From the NCBI GenBank assembly GCA_015956445.1, contig WIUZ02000003.1:434001-498000 (forward strand): a DNA stretch of 64,000 nucleotides. Direction: 5' to 3'. The stretch comes from Thelephora terrestris. Lineage: Eukaryota > Basidiomycota > Agaricomycetes > Thelephorales > Thelephoraceae. The translations under genes were made by a program, and so were the position numbers. The notes below the pieces were generated by a model. The model made no database searches and was not told where the DNA came from. It saw nothing but the letters and a program-made list of their open reading frames with translations. This document shows positions 45,444 to 55,774 of the stretch, in pieces. Each line of letters begins with the position of its first letter. Positions within the stretch are counted from its first letter, which is position 1.

Positions 45444-45553
45444 GGCACTTTGGCTGAGAGGTTAAGGCGGCAGACTTGAAATCTGCTCCTCATGGGGTGT
45501 AGACTTGAAATCTTCTACCCTGTGGGGGCGTAGGTTCGAATCCTACAAGTGCT
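45444..45553 (+). tRNA. tRNA-Ser(UGA)-like unit, plus strand
   Basis: A 110-nt mirror of unit 2 with a complete acceptor stem, D-arm, anticodon loop CTTGAAA, extra hairpin and T-arm. TTTTTT follows directly after the discriminator base. The complete cloverleaf parts and terminator make transcription by Pol III plausible. The extra arm is unlike standard Ser tRNAs. Confidence 0.65.
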
Positions 45554-46361
45554 ATTTTTTCACCACCTTTCTTCAAATGCATTCAACCCTTGAGCACTTA
45601 TCTGAGAAGCCACTCTTTTTACGACAACCATACACATCAGCATACCCATGCACTGATACTTGTACACAATCTTCTCACATGTCAGCAACATGGCATCATA
45701 GAATGCACCCATGATGTCAGTGTTTCTCCAAAATTCATGATCTTGTTTTATCGTTCAACCACTTCACATCCCTCTCCTCTTCTCCTCATCTTGGAATTTA
45801 CCACTTCTTGTAAATTTTCTTGGGTTACAAGTCATTACCAGAACACTCTTGTCATGGCACAGGCAAAACGAAAGCCCATGTATGTACCCCATTCCATGCA
45901 ACCAATGCTCTTACTGGGGGGAAGGCGGTGGTTTTCTATCCAGAATATCCCAAGTTCATGTAAGGGAAAACAATGGATAACCCACCTGCCCAAAACACAC
46001 CCAGTACATTCTAGATACATTTTCACCATTTGGACAATTCAGAAGGATATTCTCTCCACATTTTCCAAGTTTCTATGTTACAATGGACTCTCAGCAGAGT
46101 TTGTAAACAGGGATGGGATGTGAATACCATGTTTTTAGGATACAGACAGAATATCTTTGAGATGAGACAATTTAATCTTGATTTGATTCTCAACAATGCT
46201 TGAAATAATCCCAAAAATCTCATTCTATTCTGTATCCAGTGGATCAAGTTTTCTACAACAGCTTCGTCTTATTCACAATCCCTGCTTTTCGCCTCCATGA
46301 ATCCAATACATTCTCATCACTGTCACTACAAACATACATATTAGCATATCCCAGAGTTACA
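45554..46361. other. Spacer right of the inverted repeat
   Basis: No gene supported. A 177-codon frame (45590-46123) lacks known motifs and has a low-complexity start. The end of this stretch (about 46200-46241) resembles one end of M1, but no second end was found. Confidence 0.4.
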
Positions 46362-47868
46362 CTACAGTGCACTGGCAACAAGAATCTCCATCCATGAACC
46401 CCTGTCCCAACCTCCAGCAAGAATGCCCAGCATCCGCCTCTCAAAAATTACAATGGGCCTGTAGCGGAGATAATCAAACGCTCCCCTTGCCTCTTCCCTC
46501 CGAACCATGATCTCCAGTTCCTGCAAGGCACGCAGAATGTTATCATCAGAGACATCCGCACAAAAAACCAAGCGGAATTCCTGCATGCTATACATCTCGC
46601 GCAACACCCTGAATCCTGAATATATGCCCTGCAAGTAATTCTCACCCGAGGTAAAGTAAGCCTTTGGGCCAAACCCCCGACATCCCCAACCACCAAAGTC
46701 GCAGTCCCGATAGGTGATAATGACATCGAGAGTTGGGATGAACGAGGGGACAGTCTTAGGGAATTGTAATGCCCTGAGATGTGAGAGGTCCATCAAACCC
46801 ACAGTAGTCTCAAGTGTACGAAGGGACTTGTTCTGTGACAGATCCAGATCTTGCCTGGCATGGTGGTTCACTACAAATCACTCCTTAGAGTTCATCCTCT
46901 TCTACTTCCAATAGAATTCTTACCATGTGAATCACCAGTTGGGTACAACCTCAAAGTCTCCAGGGCGCCTGCGCATTCGTATAGAAGCAGCTGTGTGCAA
47001 CTCACCTCAGCGAGGTCCAGGTAACGAAACCGAAGTCCCCCAAAAAGGGTGACCATGTCCTTCACAATTTCATCCTCCTTAAAACAAATGAGCCTTAACC
47101 ACCCTCGCAGTGGGGGTGTGGAGAGGGGGATGAGCGTTGCGTCAGCTGGGGCCTTCAGCTCGCCAATAGACCTGCAGCAGTGAAGCTTAAGGTCTTGAAG
47201 GTTTGGGAAAAGTCCGATGAAATACAAAAGCTGACGACAGGTGCCCTTAGGCTCTTTGAGTGCAAGGAATCGAAGGTTTGGGGATAAGTGTCCAAAGCAA
47301 TGTTGAATGATTGGCATAAAGGCAGAGACCTGAAGATGGTCTATGCCAAGATCCTGGAGGTTTGTGAGTGCAGAAAAGTAACGCAGAGTGGACCCATTGA
47401 GGAGTTTGGGAGTGAACCCGATGACATGTGTGCGGAACCGGAACCGCTTGACGAGAGGGAGCAGACCGAGCTCGTATGATTTTTGAAGCGGTTTGGGCCA
47501 TGAGTACTCCCGGTCCGAGTTGTAGGTTGTGAGGGAGTGATGAAGATGAGGGACAGAAGCGATGTACCATGAGTAGCAAGTCGTTGAGCATGCAAGAAGA
47601 GTGGACGTGTCGTATATGAAGTAGGAGATGATTACCTCCACCAGGTCTTGTGGTAATTTGGTAATCGGGGACGGAGGTGCGGCGGACGCCTTCGAGGTAC
47701 CTCCGTGGAACGACCGCTTTATTTTGACTCTCGTTCGGTGCCAAAGCCTGCTAGTGAGCAGTTCATACGCTGGAGCGGGGTCAATTGCTTAGTATAGGGT
47801 TAAATTGCGAGAGATGGCCTTGAGAAAGTACCTGTCAAAGAGGACGTGGGCGTCTTTACCACCGACAT
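46362..47868 (-). CDS. F-box/LRR-like protein H, distinct class, three exons
   Basis: Exons 47868-47832, 47769-46924 and 46870-46362 (1,392 nt, 463 residues). Introns are 62 and 53 bp, phase 1. The F-box-like block is SPITKLPQDLVEVIISYFIY, with ACSTTCYSWYIASVPHLHHS after it. This is the long-form agaric F-box class, not the 345-residue class that fills the rest of the window. Leucine-rich stretches follow (LTNLQDLGIDHL, FPNLQDLKLHC). Probably a substrate receptor of an SCF ligase. It lies alone between the mobile-element block and the right F-box array. Intact as modelled. Confidence 0.75.
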
Positions 47869-48169
47869 TGTGGCCACGGTGAGGAAGCCTGAGCTTTGAA
47901 GCCAGCACGAACCAGCAGGGTTCCAGTCGAACCGACTCCGCTGATTATGACTTGCCAGTCGCTTGCAAGCAGTCGCAGGCTCGTGTACGTGTACGCTCCG
48001 GGTCGATTTCAAGTTGCAGCGGGATATGTAACCGACGAGTTGACGAGATAGCGACGAGAGTGCAACGACTCACGAGGAACTCTTTTTATGGGGTAGACAC
48101 GTGTGAGATCACGGGGTTGGGGCCAATACTGGGGAATCTGGTGGCACTAAATCCCCCTCTCTCACCATC
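47869..48169. other. Intergenic region between H and the 48170 gene
   Basis: The two genes point away from each other, so this 300-bp stretch should contain both promoters. No specific motif identified. Confidence 0.4.
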
Positions 48170-48598
48170 ATGCTCTTCCGCTCGTTGATCAAGTCGTCGC
48201 GCGCGAAGAAACCAGCATTCGTCCAACCAGTCACACCTCTCTTGCCCAGATTCATAAACTCCTCGTCCAACCCCGCGTCTCGCACTTCTGCCGCGAAGGT
48301 CAAGGTCGCAGAAGGCGAAGCTCCGTTATCCAAACCGCCCTCCGATCCAAACAAGCTTTCCGCTCGGGACCTTACAGAAGGCACCAACGAAAAGGTGTCT
48401 TTGGAGCCCATCACGACATACTCTGGGATGCGTTCTTACGTCGTCGACGAGCCCGACCCCGCGGACTCGGAACATGAGATCCCGACGGGAGCATATCATT
48501 CCACTGCGCCGTACGAGAAGTTGACAGAGGTGAAGTACGAGAGGTACGAGGGGGAGAGGAGCAGTTCGAGTTCGAGTTCGAAGGTCGCTCATGAATAG
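48170..48598 (+). CDS. Small putative mitochondrial protein, 142 residues
   Basis: A single exon. The N-terminus MLFRSLIKSSRAKKPAFVQP is basic, hydroxylated and free of acidic residues for about 40 positions, like a mitochondrial presequence. The mature part is charged and ends in a Ser run (SSSSSSSKVAHE). No catalytic motif. It may be a small fungal mitochondrial protein, but I cannot name it. Its stop (48596-48598) is followed at once by an F-box exon 3 fragment, so its natural 3' flank has been replaced. Confidence 0.6.
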   Translation: MLFRSLIKSSRAKKPAFVQPVTPLLPRFINSSSNPASRTSAAKVKVAEGEAPLSKPPSDPNKLSARDLTEGTNEKVSLEPITTYSGMRSYVVDEPDPADSEHEIPTGAYHSTAPYEKLTEVKYERYEGERSSSSSSSKVAHE

Positions 48599-48903
48599 GT
48601 CACATTCCGGCTCAGAAACCTCGGGGACGTATCAACCGCCGTATCACGGAAGACCACAGAGATCTCCGGCAGGCCTTGATCTACGTCCTAGTTGGTGACT
48701 CATCCAACGACAGACAAAAAGTTGAAGAAATCCAAAGCCAGTGGGTGGACCTTGACCGCTTTCTTGTCCAACTGTGGGAGTCGAACGCAGCTCACACCCG
48801 GGTCATATACATCACGAAATGGACGGAGGTGATTGAGTGCCTGGAATGGTTCTTGCCAGGGATGACGACGAAGAGAGGGATGGTCGAGCTAGGGAATTAT
48901 TAA
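48599..48903 (+). pseudogene. F-box exon 3 fragment
   Basis: It reads VTFRLRNLGDVSTAV, then a gap of about 20 bp, then the normal end of exon 3 (QWVDLDRFLVQLWESN to KRGMVELGNY, stop 48901-48903). Closest to G (20367-20699). No exons 1 or 2. Confidence 0.65.
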
Positions 48904-49140
48904 ATCTTGTGTTGATTTCACCAGGTATGTGTGGTGGACGGTTTCGGTGGATCTTACTTTCAAATAACGCACAGGGGCAACAGAACGTCCGAACTCGGGA
49001 TATCGCATTGGCCCTGGAGTCGTACCATATCGTGTCTATTAGTCGCATCGAAATTCTTTTGTCCGCGCGCCGCCTTTCAAGAATTGGCAAAGACCACAAC
49101 CTACGGGAAAACGAGTTGGTTTTTTGTTGCCCGGTGGAAC

Positions 49141-49500
49141 TGTAAAACAGCGAAGGGCACAGCCGACGCTGCCCTCAGGGCCTGGAAATCGACGTTCCCG
49201 AATCCTTTCTGCTCGCCTGGATAGCAGATCCGCCCTCTTTCCATCGCTGACGCGAGGTGATCACCGCCGCATTTGCGGGAGAGAGCGGTTGGATCGTAAC
49301 GTTGAGGGTATGAGCTACGAGAGACTCGCACTTTTGATTCCATCCCCAGTTCCTCGCAGGTTCTCAATTCCGTTGTAGTTTCTGAGATATGTTCTACTGT
49401 TAGGACTACCGAACGGCGGAACCTTGAGAACATATGGTTTCAGGAGGAGGACCTCTGCCAGGTGGCGTGTTCTGATACCCTCAAATGTGTCGCCATCGAG
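49141..49500 (+). pseudogene. F-box relic, copy of 21300-21660
   Basis: Fragments of exon 1 (about 49166-49300) and exon 2 (about 49400-49500) with several shifts, in the same order and with the same losses as the relic at 21160. The duplication therefore happened after the gene had decayed. Confidence 0.5.
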
Positions 49501-50062
49501 TGCATTTGGTTTAGAATTGGCCGGGAGGCTAACAAAGTTGATGAGCCCCCTTTGGGATGTCTTGCCATGCCCAAGTTCGTCCTTGTCTCTCGATTCAATT
49601 GAGGATGCATGATACGTGAGAGACGTAGATAGGGCATGTGAAGACACCCGGCCGGTGAACAAATCGATTGAGCGCCACCCTATCTGATCTCGATGCCCTT
49701 TTCATGATCCTGACCCCCGCGATATTCGAACGCTTGAGCGATGTTATATGCGCGCGAAAGAAGCGAGGAATGCCAGTGTCAGTCCTTGAGTGGCCTTGTG
49801 CGTTCTAGACAACCACCGCAGGTGACTTGTCCACGGGTTCGCCCAGAACTAGCCTACCAGTGGAATTCTAAACGCTTTTAAGGCTATCTTTGAGACCATT
49901 GGTAACGCAACGGCACAAGGACGTGCCATGTCGTTGGAAGTACAATCGTAACCTCACCAGGCCTGCAACGAGTAGTGGGTCGTTGGGCGCAGCGATCTGG
50001 CAGGAAACGCCCGGGGCCAGCGCCAAAGTGGAGTCGGATGGTCGTCCTCATCGACCGAAACC
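49501..50062. other. Upstream region of gene J
   Basis: The last 400 bp are alignable with 51390-51720 upstream of K, showing that J and K arose by tandem duplication including their promoters. No other gene. Confidence 0.45.
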
Positions 50063-51316
50063 ATGATGCCGAATGCTCGCCTCCCACAAGAAATCGTCGA
50101 CTACATTATCGACCTCCTACGCAACCAAACGAGAACGCTCATTCAATGCTCCCTCGTCTCTAAATCATGGGTTCCGCGCACCAGGAAACACCTTCTCCGT
50201 ACGATTATGTTCGAGTTCCGCTCTGAACTCGCGGCATGGGAGAAGGCATTCCCGAACCCTCTCGACTCCCCCGCATCTTACACCCGTTTTCTGGGCGTCG
50301 GTCACGCGAGGGTCGTTGCGGCGATTTCAGAAGAGTGTGGTTGGATTAAGTCATTTTCAGGTGTCGTACGATTGAAGATCTGGAGCTGTATGAGACCTAC
50401 CATTTTCACTTCCCTCAACGCGACTTCTTACCATCCTTGAATCTCTCTGCATAGATTCCGAAACCCTATCGCCCTCAAAAGTGTTTACGATTATTTGTTC
50501 CCTCCCCTTGCTCAAGGACTTGGACATAACGTGTCGCAGAATAGGCAGCTACGATCACGAAGATATCCCCCTACAATATCCAGCCTCCCCACCGTTGACT
50601 GGGACCCTTGAACTTTGTTGGGCTCGAGGGATAGAGGCCACCGCGCGCCGATTGTTGAATCTGCCGAACGGCATACACTTTCGGAGGATTGACTGCACGT
50701 GGTATCGCGAAGATGACCTTCGGTGGATACAGGCCTTGGTGGACGGTTGCGCCGATACCCTTCAGTATTTTTGTATCCGTGTCAAACGCATTTTAATTGG
50801 TGAGTCTCACTGCTCCGGGTCCTATTATGGAACCAGTATTCAACCTGATTTCCTCCTGTCGTAGTCACGCCGCACGTATTCACGTTGCAGGTGGCTTACA
50901 TCGACTTCTCTAGAGCGACGAGACTCAAAGCGGTAGCATTCCAGCTCGAAGATTTGAGTGACGTATCAGCCGTGATGGCACTCAAGACTCTTACTTCTGA
51001 CCATAGAGACCTCCAGGAGATCACGATCTGCCTCCCTGAAGATGACTCTGTCTACGACAGACAAAAGACGGGAGAGGTCCACAGGCAGTGGGTGGATCTT
51101 GACTTCTTTCTTGCTCGACTATGGAAGCTGAACGCATTTCGCCCCTGGCTGATATACACGACGGGAGAGGAGGAGGAGGCGTGTGAGCTTGCAGTGTGGT
51201 TGTTGCCGGAGATGACGAAGAGAAGGGTAGTCAAACTGGTAGCATCTGGATTCAGCTCTGATGTTGATTGGCATCGAGGCGATATTATATGGCACTTATC
51301 GAGTTATTACACCTAG
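50063..51316 (+). CDS. F-box-like protein J; exon 2-3 junction doubtful
   Basis: Exons 50063-50387 and 50455-50799 are clear (MMPNARLPQEIVDYIIDLL, CSLVSKSWVP, SPPLTGTLEL, LPNGIHFRRI), with a 67-bp phase-1 intron. The third exon (about 50891-51316) reads VAYIDFSRATRLKAV to PEMTKRRVVKL and runs 22 residues past the usual end. The usual GTGAGT donor and the acceptors available do not give the same phase, so there is a one-base discrepancy relative to K at the second intron. Either a rare splice choice or a recent frameshift. Tandem paralogue of K. Confidence 0.55.
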
Positions 51317-51721
51317 CCGGGTTAGCCATCGACGTGGATAGTGCATGTGAAGAAACACGGTGAACGCAGAGCTGGGAGGAATCGACTGACTCAGCGCTAC
51401 CTTATCTGATCTCGATGTCCTTCTCATGACCCCTTAACCGCAATATTTGAACGCTTGAGCGATGATATATGCGCGTGAATGAAGCGAGTAATGTCGGTGT
51501 CAGTCCTTGAATGGCACCGTGCATTCTAGACCAGCGCCGCAGGCGACTGGCGAGCCAACCCGTGGAAGTCCGGACGCTCGTAAAGCCGTCTTCGAGGAGA
51601 ACGTCGGTAACGCAACGGCCCAAGGATGTGACATGTCGATGGAAGTACAGTCGTAACCCGACCAGGAAACGCCCAAGGCCAGCGCCAAAGCGGATGGTCT
51701 TCCTCATCGATTGAAACCGTG
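51317..51721. other. Spacer between J and K
   Basis: Duplicate of the promoter region of J. No gene. Confidence 0.45.
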
Positions 51722-52900
51722 ATGCCGAACGCTCGCCTCCCACAAGAAATCATCGACTACATTATCGACCTCCTACACAACCAATCGAGAACGCTCAGCC
51801 AATGCTGCCTCGTCTCTAAATCATGGGTGCCGCGCACCAGGAAACACCTTTTCGGTACGATTAGGTTCAGGTCCTCCGCTGACCTCGCGGCATGGGAAAA
51901 GACATTTCCGAACCCTCTCAACTCCCCCGCATCTTATACCCGTTGTCTGGGCGTCAACTGCGCGAGGATCGTCGCGGCGGTTCCAGAAGATTGTGGCTGG
52001 ATTCAGTCGTTTTCAGCTGTCGTGCGATTGGAGATCTGGAGCTGTACGAGAGACCTACCGTTCTCACTCCCCTTCACGAGTTCTGACCATTCGTTAATCT
52101 CTCTGCATAGTTTTCGAAACCCTATCGCCCTCACAAGTGTTTAAGCTTATCTGTTCCCTCCCCTTTCTCGAAGACCTGGACATAACATGTTACAAAGTAG
52201 GCAGCTACGATCACGATGATACCTCCCTCCGATATCCAGCCTCCCCACCTTTGACTGGGACCCTTGAGCTTTGTTGGGCTCGAGGGATAGAGTCCACCGC
52301 GCGCCAATTGTTGGACCTGCCGAACGGGATTCACTTTCGGATACTTGACTGCACGTGGTATCGTGAAGATGACCTTCGGTGGATAAAGGCTTTAGTGGAC
52401 GCTTGCGCCCACACCCTTCAGTATTGTTGTATCCGTGTCGAACGTAGTTCCTTTGGTGAGTTCCATTGTTCCGACTCCTGTCATGAAATCAGTATTCAAC
52501 TTGGTTTGCTCCTGTTGTAGTAACATCGCAGGTTGCGTGCATCGACTTCTCTAGAGCGACGAAACTCAAAGGAGTGGCGTTTCAGCTCGAAGATCTGAGT
52601 GACGTATTGGCTGTCATGGCACTCAAGACCCTTACTGCTGACCATAGAGACCTCCAGGAGATCACAATCTGCCTTCCTGACGATGGCTCTGTCAACGACA
52701 GACAGAAGACGGGAGAGGCTCACGGGCAGTGGATGGATCTTGACTGCTTTCTTGCTCATTTATGGAAGCTGGACGCATTTCGTGCCTGGCTGATATACAG
52801 GACGGGGGGAGAGGGGGAGGCGTGTGAGCTTGTGGAGTGGTTGCTGCCGGAGATGACGAAGAGAGGGATAGTTGAACTGGTAGATTATGATGATTTGTGA
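51722..52900 (+). CDS. F-box-like protein K, three exons
   Basis: Exons 51722-52043, 52111-52455 and 52521-52900 (1,047 nt, 348 residues). Introns are 67 and 65 bp, phase 1. Start MPNARLPQEIIDYIIDLLHN, then CCLVSKSWVP and TRKHLF. Exon 2 has CSLPFLEDLDI, SPPLTGTLEL and LPNGIHFRIL; exon 3 has IDFSRATKLKGVAF, QWMDLD and LPEMTKRGIVEL. All junctions fit. The homologous first ATG of J is GTG here (51719), so translation starts one codon later. Intact. Confidence 0.8.
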
Positions 52901-53150
52901 TGAACGTCGCCAGATATGATGAAGCCGGACTTTAGGTGGATGCTCGAGAAGTCTCGTGTTTGAGTCCGTGGGGGTGGACGCATTCAAAGTCTCGAAGTCG
53001 AGAAATCAATATTTCCAACCTTTGCGCTGAGGGAGTCCATACTACAGGGGTCTGCACCACCGACCTCTCGTTGCTGGTTGGGAGTCCTGTGTTTGGGGTT
53101 GCGATCATTCGACCACAAGTGCCGAAGCGGTCAGATCTTCCGAGACCACG

Positions 53151-54395
53151 ATGTCTCGCCTCCCACCAGAAATATCCGACCACGTCGTCGACCTCCTGCA
53201 CGACGAACCCAATGCGCTCAGAGCGTGCTGCCTCGTCATGGGTTCCACGCGCCCCAAAACACCTTTTCCGTAAATTCGTCTTCCATTCCCTCCGCCTCCA
53301 GGCTACTAGGTATCGTCCCCTTCCGAATCGCGTCCTCCTCGCCTCTGAACTCGAGGCTGGATTCCAGCGTACTCCAGACCTGGAGAGATACTTTCCCGGA
53401 TCCTCTCAACTCGCCTACGAATCACACCCGTTACTTGCGCATCACTTGCAAAAAGTTCATACGTGCTGCGCTCTTCGAGAAGGGTGCTTGGTCTCAGTCG
53501 GTTTGCAATGTCGTGCGCTTTACAGTGTGGGGTACGAGGCCATCCTCTCTTTCGTTTACTTTCACAGCTTCTAACTTGTCCACAAATCCCCCGTGTAGCT
53601 TTTGAAATCCTCGGCTCGGCTCTTTTCGAGCTTGTTTGTTCCCTACCCCGTCTCGAGGACTTGGCAATAATAGTTAGCCAGGTCGACGACGACTTTGACG
53701 ACAACACCATCTTCTCTCTAACTTCGCCACCGTTGACTGGGCCCCTTGATCTTTGTGTGTCTCTGGGGATGGGACTCGTGGTGCGCCGGCTGTTGGAACT
53801 ACCGAATGGGATTTGTTTCCGGAAACTCGAGGCCACAGTGTACTCCGAGGAGGACCTTCGGCATGCTATTGCTGTGGTAGAGGGATGCTCTGAAACCCTT
53901 GAATGCATCGAGATCATATGCGGGAGCACTGGTAGGTTCCGCCCCTTTAGTGTCCCTTCCAGACCAGTAACCGGCTTTCGTTTGTCTGCACTAGTGAATC
54001 CATGGGCGGTTTCAATCGACTTCTCTGAGGTGATAAATCTCAAAGATGTGGCATTTAGCCTCGCGGGCCCTGAAGAAGTATGGATAGCCATGGCGCTCGA
54101 GACCATCACATCTAAACACACAGATTTTCGAAAGGTTTCAATCACAATCCAAATCGACCCTCCTGGTGTCGATTACCCTGACTACGTCAGAAAAGCCGTC
54201 GGGGAGAGGGTCTACAGGCAGTGGATGGACCTTGACCACGTGCTATTCCAACTGTGGGAGTCAAAAAAGATTCACGCGAAAGTCATCTATTCCGCAATGG
54301 AAGAGGCGGGAGATGGGCTCGAGTACGTGGTGGCCTTGCTGCCAGAGATGACGAAGAGAGGGCTAGTTAAATTGGTAGATGATCACTATGTTTGA
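53151..54395 (+). pseudogene. F-box gene L, broken in exon 1
   Basis: MSRLPPEISDHVVDLLHDEP is followed by an 8-nt loss after CCLV, which shifts the frame. At about 53303-53370 a 64-bp patch foreign to the family interrupts exon 1; the same patch occurs at 59955-60022. The downstream part is well kept: CSLPRLEDLAI, SPPLTGPLDL, LPNGICFRKL, and exon 3 to MTKRGLVKLVDDHYV. The second intron (53932-53994, 63 bp) has no in-frame stop, giving one frame from 53463 to 54395. Confidence 0.65.
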
Positions 54396-54859
54396 GGTTG
54401 TCGGCTATGATCAACCTCGGGCATGCTCGGCAGGTCAGGGTGCCTTCCGAGGTCTGTAACCGCCCGCGGCAGGACCGGTAGAATCTCGTCTTTCCAAGAT
54501 GAGCGTGCTCAAGCAGATCTCCGTTCGCTCTTTATTAGCGGTGAATACATCTTGGGCCCTGGCTTGCCAGCTCTTGGTACACTAAGTTGTGGCCCCGGAC
54601 TGCACGAAATACGGTTTTTATCCCCGCAAGTCGTCATTCGTCTTGCCTGTCCCAACTATTTCGGCGGCATATACCTTGTTCGCGTTAAGGTCCGTAGCAG
54701 TGCTTTCCTTCCGTCCGACGTTGCGGGTTGGGTGTTCATGGCCCAGATCATTGACTTGTCTTGGATTTTGTCGTACTCGATCGGTTGACCAAACTTACTG
54801 ATACCTCATCCACAGAGGCCGCTCATCACATTCGCGCCCCCATCCTGATGCTCTACAAA
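54396..54859. other. Spacer right of L
   Basis: Nothing recognised. A 121-codon plus-strand frame has no family resemblance. Confidence 0.4.
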
Positions 54860-55345
54860 GAGCTAGATGCCCAGTGAACACGGGTGGGCTCCAGCATCCT
54901 CAAGATCAGCTCCCTATCCCGGAAACCTTCCGCGTCGTTGACCGAGCTAACGCAGGCGATCACAGAGATATCCTCGAGTAGAAGTGGATCGATAAGGTCA
55001 GAAATGTACGAGGTGTGGATACTATTGCGGGATTTGCGAAAACCCGGTGGGAGGCGGCAACAAAGATCGCGGCGTTTCTGGTGCTTGTTTCGCCGGTTTC
55101 CATGACGTATCCCACAACCCAAGGGGACTTTGTGGTGTAGTAACCGCCCCCTTCTGCATCCGTGGTCGTGGCGACCTGAGGGTAGTGAAGAGTTTCTGTA
55201 GGACACATATTTCTCCATGATCGCGTAGAGCTTGACAGTGGTAGAAAGAAATGCTCTCGAGGACGTTGGATCCGTGATTTTGAAACGAGTCAGCAACTCT
55301 TGAGTGCATCCCTTAGGTTGTTAGAAGGTCGGCAAGAGGACATCA
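54860..55345 (-). pseudogene. F-box exon 1 relic
   Basis: On the minus strand the region opens with a promoter like that of D (55380-55440 matches 4150-4240 in reverse). Then come codons for RDALKSC, a stop, LVSKSRIQRPREHF and further weakly similar sequence. No exon 2 or 3 was seen. The longer open frames here (to 54853) do not match any family I know. Confidence 0.4.
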
Positions 55346-55774
55346 ATGACTCACGCGCTACGCGTTACGACCGATCGCAGGAGGTCTGCACGTATGAGAC
55401 TTTACGATGACCCAGCATCGACTGCGACACTTCACCGGTTCATCACCGCCACCCTCTGCATTCTTGGAGAAGAGAATTAGATTGCAAACGACGATCTTCA
55501 ATTTACACCGTCGCAGGGGAACCCAGGAACTGTCTCTGGCGCAGACAAAAGGACGGTTCAATTTTCGAGCGCAACTTGCGGATGGATGTGATTATGTAGC
55601 CAAGGATCACTGGTGGGAGACAGCGAACGTTCGACGTCGCGGTTCGAGTCAGGGTCAACGACTAATCCCAACTCAATCCTTTGGGAAGAAAGCTAATCAG
55701 TCGTATGGCAAACGCTGGGAGAAAAGGACCAGACCTACCCAGCATCCGAATGATATTGATCACATCCGACATCC
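55346..55774. other. Spacer between gene M and the minus-strand relic
   Basis: It contains the inverted copy of the gene D promoter segment at 55380-55440. No gene. Confidence 0.4.

Larger units (their letters stand above)
44520..45553 (-). repeat. Right arm of the 1,034-bp inverted repeat
   Basis: Reverse complement of 22405-23438 with equal length. The distance between the outer ends of the two arms is 23.1 kb. The 110-codon frame of the left arm reappears on the minus strand at 44649-44981 with identical translation. Confidence 0.85.

Noticed and set aside
22405-45553. Starship-type giant element
   Set aside because: No tyrosine recombinase (captain) gene seen, and the ends are long inverted repeats, which Starships lack.
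45590-46123. 177-codon frame next to the right inverted repeat
   Set aside because: Low-complexity His/Thr-rich start, no homology recognised, no splice or promoter evidence.
46083-46241. A possible further CACTG MITE
   Set aside because: The right end (46200-46241) resembles M1 in reverse, but no matching left end or 3-bp duplication was found.
54853-55296. 147-codon minus-strand frame as an enzyme gene
   Set aside because: One frame seemed to hold a serine-hydrolase-like stretch, but no catalytic motif is present and the 5' part is F-box debris.
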